DNA of 64,000 bases from Rheum nobile. Lineage: Eukaryota > Streptophyta > Magnoliopsida > Caryophyllales > Polygonaceae. Below are positions 55,716 to 64,000 of this stretch, piece by piece. The position numbers were made by a program, and so were the translations under genes. The notes under the pieces were generated by a model. That model did not search any database. It was not told where the DNA came from and saw nothing but the letters and a program-made list of their open reading frames with translations. Numbering within the stretch: the first letter of the stretch is position 1; each line of letters begins with the position of its first letter. Location of the stretch: contig WOAB01000093.1 of assembly GCA_027886185.1 (NCBI GenBank), positions 6,448,001-6,512,000 of the forward strand, written 5' to 3'.

Positions 55716-55963
55716 CGACGGGCGCTGTAACAATCACGGCGGGCGCCGCCCCACTTGCGGCGGGCACCACTCCTTGGCCCTTCTTCACGGCGGCTGGCCA
55801 CAACATCACGGCGGGCGCCGTCTCATGCTGGCGGGCGCCGTCTCATACCGGCGGTCACCGTGTTCCTCACGGCGGGTGCCGTCTCATACCGGCGGTCGCC
55901 GTGTTCCTCACGGCGGGCGCCGCCTCATACCAGCGGTCGCCGCCTTCGAGCCGGCGGTCGCCG
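55716..55963. repeat. GC inverted-repeat array, 20-21 bp step, in the solo LTR
   Basis: CGGCG-GG-CGCCG type motifs (variants CGGCGGTCGCCG, CGGCGGGTGCCG) start at 55716, 55737, 55758, 55788, 55809, 55829, 55849, 55870, 55890, 55911, 55931 and 55952. All steps but one are 20 or 21 bp. The array lies about 260-520 bp downstream of the TATA box in LTR sense, so it would be in the transcribed leader. Confidence 0.88.
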
Positions 55964-56623
55964 TTGCGAACGAAAACAGAAATACGAGAGGAGAAAACTC
56001 ACCCTCGACGATCGATTTGGCTCGTCTTTCGCCTTGCTTGGTTTCTAGGCTTCTAAGGGCCTCCCAAGCTTCCCCTTGGCCACCGAGAACGACACCGAAC
56101 GCGCTCCGACGATCGACTTCGAAGTCCGGAGAGAGCGTTTTCCCTTGAGAGCGTTTGAGAGCGTTTTTTTTTTAGATTTGAGAGCTTTTGAGTTTTTCAG
56201 CCCCTTTCTCTCTCTCCCATGCCCTCCTTATATAGGGAAACCCTAGGGTTTAGGAAGGTGAGTAGGAAGTTTCCTTCCAAACCCTTGGGTAATAACCATT
56301 TGTACCTTGGCGCCTCTTGGATAATAACCCTCGGGTAATAACCTTCGGGTAAAGAATCTTGTACTTTATGCCCATTGGATGATAACGCTTGGGTAATAAA
56401 CGTGTACCAATCTTAACCCATGTTAAATAAAGTCATACACGAACGAGTATTGACTCCCAAACCACGTCGACTGTATATTATTTCACTGAGAAAAATATTA
56501 CAGAGACTGAGAACATTATAGAATGTCTTAAACTTTCCGAATTAAATTCGACGTCCAAAACGGGCATTCGGAAAAAATTCTCAAAATTCCCAAAATAACC
56601 TTACAGAATTACGGGGTATCACA

Positions 56624-57208
56624 CAACTCCAGTGACATGTTCTTGCATTGTTTGATGCGATTGTGGAGACAATGGCTACATGGTTTTGTGAATGAAGGAA
56701 AATAACTCAAAAATGGGACCAAATTTTGTCACCCTTTGTTCACAGGAAGGTAGAATTCAATTATTCGAACTCAACTACAATGAATATGTGAAGGCTTAGA
56801 GAGTTAGCAGAGGTTATGCATGGAAACTTACAAATTTGTTGTTAACCTATATGTTAGGACGTGTGATTGCAAAACGTTCCAAACTGATCAAATTTCACGC
56901 GCTCATGCAATAGCAGTTGCAACTGATAGATGGGTCCCACTCACCGATTTGGTCCATCCCATGTTCAAGAATGATTAGTGAGAGAGGTTTACAAGGAAAC
57001 TATGCATCTTGTCCCCCCAAGACCGATGGTCAATTCCAGAATTTTTTGTATCCACCAAATGTGTAGCACCACTGGTAAGGCGTCCTATGGGAAGACCTCG
57101 TATTAACTTATTCCGTGCATCGTGGGAGACAAATTATTCTAGGAGGAGACTCTGTGATAATTACGGGATCCTCGGACACAACATCAGGCAATTGTAGAAG
57201 GGCGTCAT
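56624..57208 (+). pseudogene. MULE transposase repeat, unit 4, right part with true C-terminus
   Basis: Continues from 52300. It has the SWIM region and a C run of only six C. After GRPRINLFRASWET it continues NYSRRRLCDNYGILGHNIRQL, a terminal CCHC-knuckle-like end (C..Y...GH) seen in MULE transposases and absent from units 1-3. This marks the original 3' end of the gene. Confidence 0.7.
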
Positions 57209-57212
57209 GAGG

Positions 57213-59531
57213 AATGACTATAACACTCCTAAATTACCTTAGGAATATTACCGCTAGTGACCTCAGATCGCATATCCGAAATCACCCAAGGCTTATAGTA
57301 TTGATCGCAAAATAATAATTTAAAACGAACAATAACATATATATATATATATATATATAAAATCAAGATTGTATTATAAATGATGTTGCAAAAACGGCAA
57401 CCCAATATTGTATATCAAAATATCAACGGAAGACTTAAATATTCAAAAACAGAAACATGATCTAAACCTTGTTCAACAATTAAAATAACAAAAGGAAATG
57501 CAGCTGCCTTCAACGTTTTCTTCCCGCGTCTTCAATTTGGGAAGATGTACCTGATGTGCCGTATAGGACGGATGACACCAGCCAACCATGCAACGAAAAG
57601 AAAGGTTGGTTAGTCTAATTAAAGACTAAGCAAGGGTTCAAACCTAATGGTTCTTGTGATTGTATCCAGTTACTATCATTATCTCTCGAATAATAGCCGG
57701 TAGACGATACATAACTCGGACACTCTCACTGAAACTAAGAATAGGAATGCAACAAGAGAAGACTCCAAATAAGGTGAGTCTTATATGAATATGTATGTTT
57801 GTTTGGGAACATTACATTGCACAGAGAGCTTGAAAACCGACCTTGAATATTTGGGTCCACGACCAACCTCATCGCATAATGCGAATCCAGATTGGAACGA
57901 TGACTTAATTTAAACAAGAGTCCGGACGGGTTCCACGTTGTACTTCTCGCCCAAGGGTATATTAATTATGTGCAACAAGGCACTTATCTTATTTAATTTT
58001 AAAACGTGCATTAACGTTAAAACTTTTAATTTCCACAACAGATCTCGCAATGAGATATAGAATGGGAATAATTCCCAAATATTGGCACTAGCTAAGTGCA
58101 CCACCACTTATATTCGAATAAGGGTAGGTCATGACCAAAAGTGTTAGGGCAATAATCTTTCTAACACCAAGTTATAAAGAAACGACTAAACGTCGCAAGA
58201 AAATAGCATTCCTACAAAAACTCGTGATAAACTAGCATTTATATATCCATACCAATGCACAACAAATCCATATCAAGTATATCTATCACCCTATAATAAT
58301 AATAATATCAATATATATAAGGGTCGTTGCTAGCATATTATACAACCTAATAATAAGGTTCATTTATCATACCAATTATTCACACAAGTTCCCAAACGAC
58401 AAAAGAATTATTTATCCCAACATAATAGCACAATCGATTCACTGTCAATTAAGATAAAAAATGGAATAAATATGCAAGAGTCAACAACCACTTGCCTTGA
58501 ATCACAAAGAGATGAACGATATCACGAGAATGATTGCTTCTGAGTAGCAAAGTGAATTCGTGAATTAATCCCGTTCCAGAAGAAAATCCGAGACGTACCC
58601 ACATCACACAACAATAAATTATAATTAGATAATTTATTCAATATTTTTTTAAAGGGTATATATCTCAATTTTAAATTGAATTAATTTATCTCCAAACAGT
58701 TCAATTTTTCAAGGCTTACCAGTAAAATGATTATTTATACGATTAAAATCCATTAACCGCATATTCAAAATAATCATATCATAAATAAATTCCAACTCAA
58801 AATATTATCCAAATGAAAAGTTATAAATTAACCATTCATAATCTAAGATAATACCCAACATAATTATAATTATTTTATTTTATTTTTTATAAAATCAAAT
58901 TAATCCCATCTAATTATTTAGTAATCTAGATTAATTTAATTAACCTAGATTAAGCCAAATAACAACAAATAAAAAAAAATAAAAAAAATCGGACAAACCC
59001 GATTTTTACCCAAACAGTGTGTGGTGGCTGACGGCGGAATCGGAGGCCAACGGCGGATCAACGGCGGCGGGGTGTTAGGGCTTTTGAAGAGCACTTTTGG
59101 GCGCACAGAGTGGCGGCGACAATTTGGATGGAGGAGCTCGGAGGCGGCCGGGATCTGCTCGACAACTGGAAGCTACAAAATTTCTAGGGTTCTTGCTTTG
59201 GTTGCAAAATTGGATGCCTAAAGTTGAACGATTGCATCCCTATTTATACTGATTGAAAAGATCCCAAAAAGATATTCGCAACCATATAAATTTTCATAGG
59301 AAACGATCTTATTTTGGCCTCGATTTTGCAAAATTTCCAAAATGCCAAAACGGATTACACACTTTCCTTATATGATAAAATTTGATATCGTCTTTGATTT
59401 ATTCCTCTCGATTTTTCCGGTAGTAAGCGCATATAAACCTGCCCTAAAAAGCCAATGGGTTAAGTTATTATTCTAATGACCGGATTGAGCCCAAACGAGG
59501 CCGAATTTGTTGCCAAATCGCCATTGGCAGC
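57213..59531 (-). mobile_element. Fragment of a long-LTR element, cut by element F
   Basis: Begins TATAACACTCC and shares the 'gccgtataggacgga', 'ggttggttagtctaat' and 'gcgaatccagattgga' blocks with 26115-27400. A run of TA dinucleotides is at 57337-57359. A GC-rich patch near 59030-59080 (ACGGCGG repeats) lies just inside a TATTTATA near 59241. No coding sequence; the short frame at 59021-59221 is not a convincing gene. Confidence 0.6.
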
Positions 59532-60903
59532 TGATCAGCTCTACTTTATAGTACTTCTCTAGGAATTGTTACCGGTGTTTAGGGTGCCATTTGTAGGGGT
59601 TTAGAGCACAACTGTGGAGTATGGAGTGAAGAAGTGTGGATATGGTGGTTTGGAGGAGCTAATTAAAGACATCTAGAAGACGAGGAGTAAACCACTGGAG
59701 GAGACGAAGAAGGATAGAAGAAGAGCCACACAAATGAGCAAGGAAGGAGAAGATAAGGGCTGCCGCGACCAACCGCGATCAAGGACGAAGTCACGATGCA
59801 GCCGCGGCGAAAGGCGGAGCGCGGAGCAAACGAGTGCCACTTCCGCGACTGCGGAAAATTCCTGTGTTGTGAAAAGTCGAGAGCAGATTCCTATTTTCCG
59901 CGACCGCGGAATTGGTGCCGCGACCGCGGAAGCACACGGAGGCGACCCGCGAAGCTTTTCCGAGTTTTTTTTTTTAATTTTCCGACTTTTATTCTTTTAT
60001 ATTTCGATACTTTAGTTTTATTTCCTTTTAGATGAGGTTTGTGATCTTGGGCTTTAGGTTAAGTCTATTTAACCTAAATTCCATAGCCTCCATTCATTCA
60101 TCTTGGTATCATCGACATTCGCTATCACGTTACAATTCAGTTTTTCCATTCAACATTGTTTTCCTTTGAACTATGATGAACTAAGCACCCTTTGCTTAGT
60201 CCGACAATTGAAGCCTTCATTTGATTCATGATTGTGAGGTTATAACTCTATTTCCTGTTCCTTTGGATTATATATTTTCTCTTGAGCATATTCCTATTGA
60301 TTATTATTGATTTGACTGGATTGATCGCCTAGTTGATATTAGTAATTGTCTATTGCTAGGGTTTGGATATTTCGGGTTGAGATTCCTTATCCGTTGTAGC
60401 ATCCATGATATTCTAGGATTGGTAGGACTAGTTTATTATTAAAGAGATTTGATTATATGTTAAATACTACGGGTCGTGGTGTTGCATGTATCCTGATTAA
60501 TTCCTATGCTTCTTGCTGCTATTGAATTAAATCTTGAAGGTTGGTAGGGATTGTTTAATAGTTAGGATTGCCTGGACTGGTAGGACTGGTAACTAATTCA
60601 GAATAGGGACAAGAATAATCAAAGGAAGGAATAGAGATAACCTAGGACCAATCAATCATACGAATGGTGGATATTTGTTTGGCTAAGTGTTTTCCCTAAA
60701 TTGATTACAAACTCTTTGTTTTTGTTTATTTGTTTACTTGTTTGCCAACAATCAACCAAAACCCCCCTTTGTTACTATTGCATGTAATCTTACATAAAGA
60801 AAGACAACTCCTCCATGTGGGATTCGACCCTTGCTTGCCCAAACTACTAGTTTAGGTTTGGTTAGGATTATTTTGATTAGGCACACGACTTTATCCTTCA
60901 TCA
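59532..60903 (+). repeat. 5' LTR of element F (1372 bp)
   Basis: TGATCAGCTC to CTTCATCA, homologous in reverse orientation to the element C LTRs and to 63265-64000. GC motifs (CCGCGACTGCGG at 59843, CCGCGACCGCGG at 59898 and 59918) include a 20-bp doublet. Confidence 0.88.
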
Positions 60904-60906
60904 AAT

Positions 60907-60924
60907 TGGCGTCGTTGTCGGGGA
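60907..60924 (+). promoter_or_regulatory. Primer-binding site of element F (tRNA-Asp)
   Basis: TGGCGTCGTTGTCGGGGA, complementary to the tRNA-Asp 3' end with two mismatches, three bases after the LTR. Confidence 0.88.
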
Positions 60925-60969
60925 GGCAAGTTTTGATTTTTCTTTGTGTGTGTTTGTGTGCTAATCCTT

Positions 60970-60995
60970 GTGTGGACCTATCTTACGGTCCACAC
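60970..60995 (+). promoter_or_regulatory. Leader hairpin of element F
   Basis: Arms GTGTGGACC and GGTCCACAC pair perfectly around TATCTTAC, identical to element B although the two LTRs belong to different subfamilies. It starts 45 nt after the PBS. Confidence 0.7.
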
Positions 60996-61037
60996 CCGTG
61001 CTACTGATTACTTTTTCTTTTTGATTTTGATACAGAG

Positions 61038-62418
61038 ATGGAGAGATTTCCCCAATTCTGGCAGGAACCGCGATATGACCCATACTCATGCGGATACACT
61101 CCAGGGTGGAGAAATCACCATAATTCGAGTTATGGGTACCAGCAATACCCTCTTTATGGTCATAACTACCAGGAGTTCTATCTGGGGCCACAGTCGTACT
61201 ATCAGCAGGACACTCCACAGCAGTACAGTCCAACCTACGAGCATAGACCACCGGTGTCCAACCCAAGTTCCTCCAGGTCTACTGAGGATATGCTTCAATC
61301 TCGTACGCAAGGCATGATCCAACTTGAACAAGCAATGAGCGGAATGGAGGCCATGGCGTCAGCGACACTGCTATCTCACCAGTAGTGCACCAGAGAGAGA
61401 ATGTCAATCAAGAGACGCAGTCCAGTACCCAGAACTTGGAGAGTCAGATGAAGCAACTGGTTCAAGCGGTGAGCAGAATGGAAGCCATGGCGTCAGCAAC
61501 AACGCTATCTCACCCAGTAGTGCACCAGAGAAAGGATGTCTTTTCAATGACCCTGCAAAGTACTGAAGAGCTGCTTGTCGCCCCCTTAGCTGAAAGGAAA
61601 CAACAAAATATTCAGGTGAGTGCAGACTATAGAGAGATGTCTATAGAAGAAAACCTCGACCGCGGTTTACTCAAGGAGTTGGGCCTTCCAGACGATATCT
61701 ACGACCGCGAGGTGCTCCCTGAAGAAGATATGCCATGGGAATTGGAGGAATTCAGCAACCACGAGGATGAGAGTCGCGACCGCGGTGTGACTACTGGCGA
61801 GGAGGGAGAAATCGGTGACAATCTGCGACCGCGGCAGGACACTCGCGACCGCGGAAAAATCACGGAGGAACAAAAGCACCAGGTCGAGAATGCGGAAAAA
61901 GAACCGAAGATAGCGACCAGGTCGACGATTTTCCGCGACCGCGGTCAACAATCCACGACCGCGGAAATACTCCAGACGCGCCTCTTAGCCCCAATGTCCC
62001 CTATGACGACTATGTGCGCCCCTACTTCCCTCCGCTCAGATCAGAAAAGCCTCCCGCACCCTTTCCTGAAGCTCTGAAGGACACGAGAAAGGTGGAAAAC
62101 GACAAGGATTTATTTGAAACCTTCAGTTACTGTGAGGTAAACATTCCTTTGCTCAAACTAGCAAACAGCATCCCTCGCTGCAAGGAATTTTTAAAGGCGC
62201 TGTGCAAGATCAAGAAAAAGAAACCGAAGGGGAAGCACAAGAAAGAAACTGGGAGTAAAAGGGAAACTTTCTCCACGCTGGATACGGGGCATGCTAATCA
62301 TGCAGCCCCTGAGATGTTGGGTAGGCCATTTCTGAAGATGACAAGCGCAATCATGGATGTAAACAGCAGTCCACCCATCATGAAGTGTAGGGGACTGGGG
62401 GTAAATCTCACAACATAG
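61038..62418 (+). pseudogene. Element F mini gag-protease, frameshifted
   Basis: ATG 61038 gives MERFPQFWQEPRYDPYS, colinear with element B. It has STEDML, a coiled-coil-like QNLESQMKQLVQAVSRMEA, a linker with RDRG repeats, LLKLANSIPRCKEFLKALCKIKKKKPKG, then directly ANHAAPEMLGRPFLKM. The capsid core, knuckle and protease active site are missing, as in B. Frame breaks occur near 61383 (one base lost) and near 62000. A segment of about 140-155 bp is duplicated at about 61335 and 61475 (GMEAMASAT/RMEAMASAT). Confidence 0.75.
61654..61964. repeat. GC motifs inside element F coding linker
   Basis: CCGCGACCGCGG-type motifs start at 61654, 61699, 61774, 61823, 61843, 61933 and 61953. Two clear doublets are 20 bp apart, and 61774 to 61843 is 69 bp, the period seen in element C. 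Confidence 0.72.
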
Positions 62419-63264
62419 AGCATACAAAGAGGCATCCCCCTGATAGTGACCCCAGGAGTTCAGTTGTTGTGGGCAACCCAAGTTGAGGTGGATGAGTAGT
62501 ATATCGAGCCACGATAATAACTAAGGCGCTATCCGGGAGTCAACCCGAGGTATGTATTTCTTTCCTTGTCTTTTCAATTCATGTTTTTATTTGCATTTGT
62601 GTTAGTGTGCTTTTTTTTTTTTTTGTAAACTAAACTGCATGGAGGAGGCCCGAACCTTATTGAAGAAGGTGTTTCCCACACCAATTGTAAGTCCTCCTAT
62701 TGCCCTGCCTGAAAAAAAAAAGTTCTACCGAAGGCCAGCTGTCCGAGTTACCCATGAAGAGAAGGTGCGCATCATGTTGTCCAGAAGGAGACATTAGCCC
62801 CACATTTGTATTTGACAACGATGATGACCCTACAGTCGACAGCTGAGGAGGAGGAGGAGGAACACCAAGGCCCACACCACGATTACATCTGGGCCTATTT
62901 TTTGTGTTCGTTAAAGGCCATGCAACCCCGTTCCCTTGATTTACCACTTCTCACCACAGTGGTTCCTTTTGGTTGCATGGTAGGAGTTAATTGAGTTGAA
63001 GGCCGTGCAACCCTGATTTCCTTGATGACCACTACACATTATAGTGATTCCCTTTTGGTTGCACGATAGAGTTGAGTTTGAAAACGCTCGCGCAACACCA
63101 GAGACATGCGCTTTCATTGATGTACCGCCAGCAACAACGTTCCAGTCCAAGCCAACTCAGCGACGTTGTGAGTACTTTTCCACTTTTCCCTGTGCTTTAT
63201 TCTTTTTGTCTTTCATTACATTGAGGACAATGCAATGTTTAAGCATGGGGGAGTTTAGTGTTCT
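62419..63264 (+). other. 3' region of element F, no gene
   Basis: Holds the conserved post-gag string ('cgagccacgataataactaa') with the CGGGAGTCAACCCG hairpin near 62533-62546, a T run near 62612, and a duplicated block with 'ccttttggttgca' (near 62967 and 63054). It ends soon after 'gtttaagcatgggggag', where homology to the 3' region of C stops. Confidence 0.65.
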
Positions 63265-64000
63265 ATTCATGTCCCTATTTTGAATTAGTTACCAGTCCTA
63301 CCAGTCCAGGCAACCCTAACTATTAAACAATCCCTACCAACCTTCAAGATTTAATTCAATAGCAGCAAGAAGCATAGGAATTAACCAGGATACATGCAAC
63401 ACCATGACCCGCAGTATTTAACATATAATCAAATCTCTTTCATAATAAACTAGTCCTACCAGTCCTAGAATATCATGGATGCTACAACAGATAAGGAATC
63501 TCAACCCGAAATATCCAAACCCTAGCAATAGACAATTACTAATATCAACTAGTTGGCCAAACCAGTCAAATCAATAAGAATCAATAAGAATATGCTCAAG
63601 AGAAAATATATAATCCAAAGGAATAGAAAATAGAGTTATAACCTCACAATCATGAATCAAATGAAGGCTTCAATTGTCGGACTAAGCAAAGGGTGCTTAG
63701 TTCTTCATAGTTCAAAGGAAAACAATGCTGAATGGAAAAACTGAATTGTAACGTGATGATTAACAATGAAAGTGAAACTAGGTTAAATAACCTAACCCTA
63801 AAGCTAAAGTGAAAAGATAACGAAAACAATCCTAAAAGGAAATAAAGTATAATGTTCGAAATAATAAAAGAAAGAAAATAGAAAAAGGTAAAAAGAAAGA
63901 AAGTTCGAAAATCCTCGCGGGCTCGCTCCCGTGTCATTCCGCGGTCGCGGCACCAAATCTGCGGTCGCGGAAATTGCATTGTTGCTCTCGACTTTTGCAC
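63265..64000 (-). repeat. Inverted LTR fragment of the C/F subfamily
   Basis: Reverse-complement match to about 59840-60620 of the element F LTR, including a GC doublet at 63939 and 63959 (20 bp apart). The inner end of the LTR (about 285 bp) is missing at 63265 and the outer end lies beyond the window. Confidence 0.85.

Larger units (their letters stand above)
52301..56623 (-). mobile_element. Solo LTR, 4.3 kb (TGTAACACCCC type)
   Basis: Ends TGTAACACCCC and GGGGTATCACA are inverted complements as in LTRs, flanked by a perfect 5-bp TSD, CAACT (52296-52300 and 56624-56628). The uninterrupted target is visible in MULE unit 1. A TATA box on the minus strand (CCCTATATAAGGAGGGC, about 56238-56222) sets the sense. 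No internal coding region or PBS follows, so it is best read as a solo LTR left by recombination; a LARD-like element is the alternative. Short ORFs at 55646-56148 are only readings of the GC array. Confidence 0.85.
59532..63264 (+). mobile_element. Element F: mini-gag retrotransposon, plus strand, 3' end lost
   Basis: 5' LTR 59532-60903, PBS 60907-60924, leader hairpin 60970-60995, mini gag-protease 61038-62418, and a 3' region to about 63264. The 3' LTR expected in direct orientation is missing. Instead an LTR fragment in the opposite orientation begins. It has the LTR subfamily of C but the deleted internal region of B. Confidence 0.82.

Noticed and set aside
55646..56148. Overlapping plus-strand frames of about 100-136 codons rich in Arg/Gly/Pro/Ala
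   Set aside because: They are three readings of the same GC inverted-repeat array inside the solo LTR, open in several frames because the repeats lack stops. No domain and no conserved start.
57337..57359. TA-rich run as a replication or promoter element
   Set aside because: A plain dinucleotide microsatellite inside an LTR fragment; no other supporting signal.
59021..59221. Glycine-rich 66-codon frame
   Set aside because: It lies in the GC-rich leader patch of an LTR fragment with no recognisable domain and no splice or expression support.

Overview
This is nuclear DNA from a flowering plant, probably a eudicot. The evidence is two spliced plant genes with GT-AG introns, plant-type LTR retrotransposons primed by tRNA-Asp, a plant L1-type LINE, MULE, hAT and Helitron elements and a tRNA-derived SINE. 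I cannot name the species. Only about 7 kb (29.6-36.6 kb) is ordinary genic sequence. The rest is layered transposable elements.

Layout. 1-3926: two truncated retrotransposons on the minus strand. Element A (1-1956) sits in the gag gene of an older Ty3 element, E (1957-3926). 3927-25640: a nest whose layers all show target-site duplications (TSDs). A plus-strand Ty3 gag fragment is split by element C (4047-25475, TSD AAGAT). C is split by element B (7101-12590, TSD CTCGA) and element D (12680-21160, TSD ATCAT), and by two small hAT elements with 8-bp TSDs, one of them inside C's primer-binding site. A, B, C, D and a later element F (59532 onward) are related, Athila-like elements. B, C and F go straight from a gag/protease region to the untranslated 3' region with no RT or integrase. 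D also lacks RT and integrase but keeps an extra envelope-position ORF. 25640-29600: proline-rich minisatellite, an LTR fragment carrying a 262-bp-arm foldback, a Helitron with a nested hAT, and a SINE.

Genes. A PMT2-like putative pectin methyltransferase (plus strand, coding exons 30609-33204, 611 codons) converges tail to tail on a sphingoid-base C4-hydroxylase (minus strand, 36388-33807, 256 codons). Both look intact. 36790-44549: a decayed L1 LINE whose ORF2 carries a roughly 450-residue hydrophobic extension before the endonuclease. 45150-57208: a MULE transposase in which a 1.6-kb segment is tandemly repeated; the last copy is split by a 4.3-kb solo LTR (52301-56623, TSD CAACT). 57213-59531: another LTR fragment. 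59532-64000: element F, followed by an LTR fragment in inverted orientation.

Most interesting signals. (1) Every Athila-like LTR here carries short GC-rich inverted repeats in doublets about 19-23 bp apart. The sequence is subfamily-specific, and in B, C, D and F the same motif recurs with similar spacing in the gag-protease linker. The unrelated 4.3-kb LTR has its own GC inverted-repeat array with a 20-21 bp step. (2) Element B contains 63 nt of its own tRNA-Asp primer at the LTR/PBS junction. (3) B and F share the same two internal deletions, defining a mini-gag non-autonomous family. (4) A hairpin in the leader is conserved across elements.
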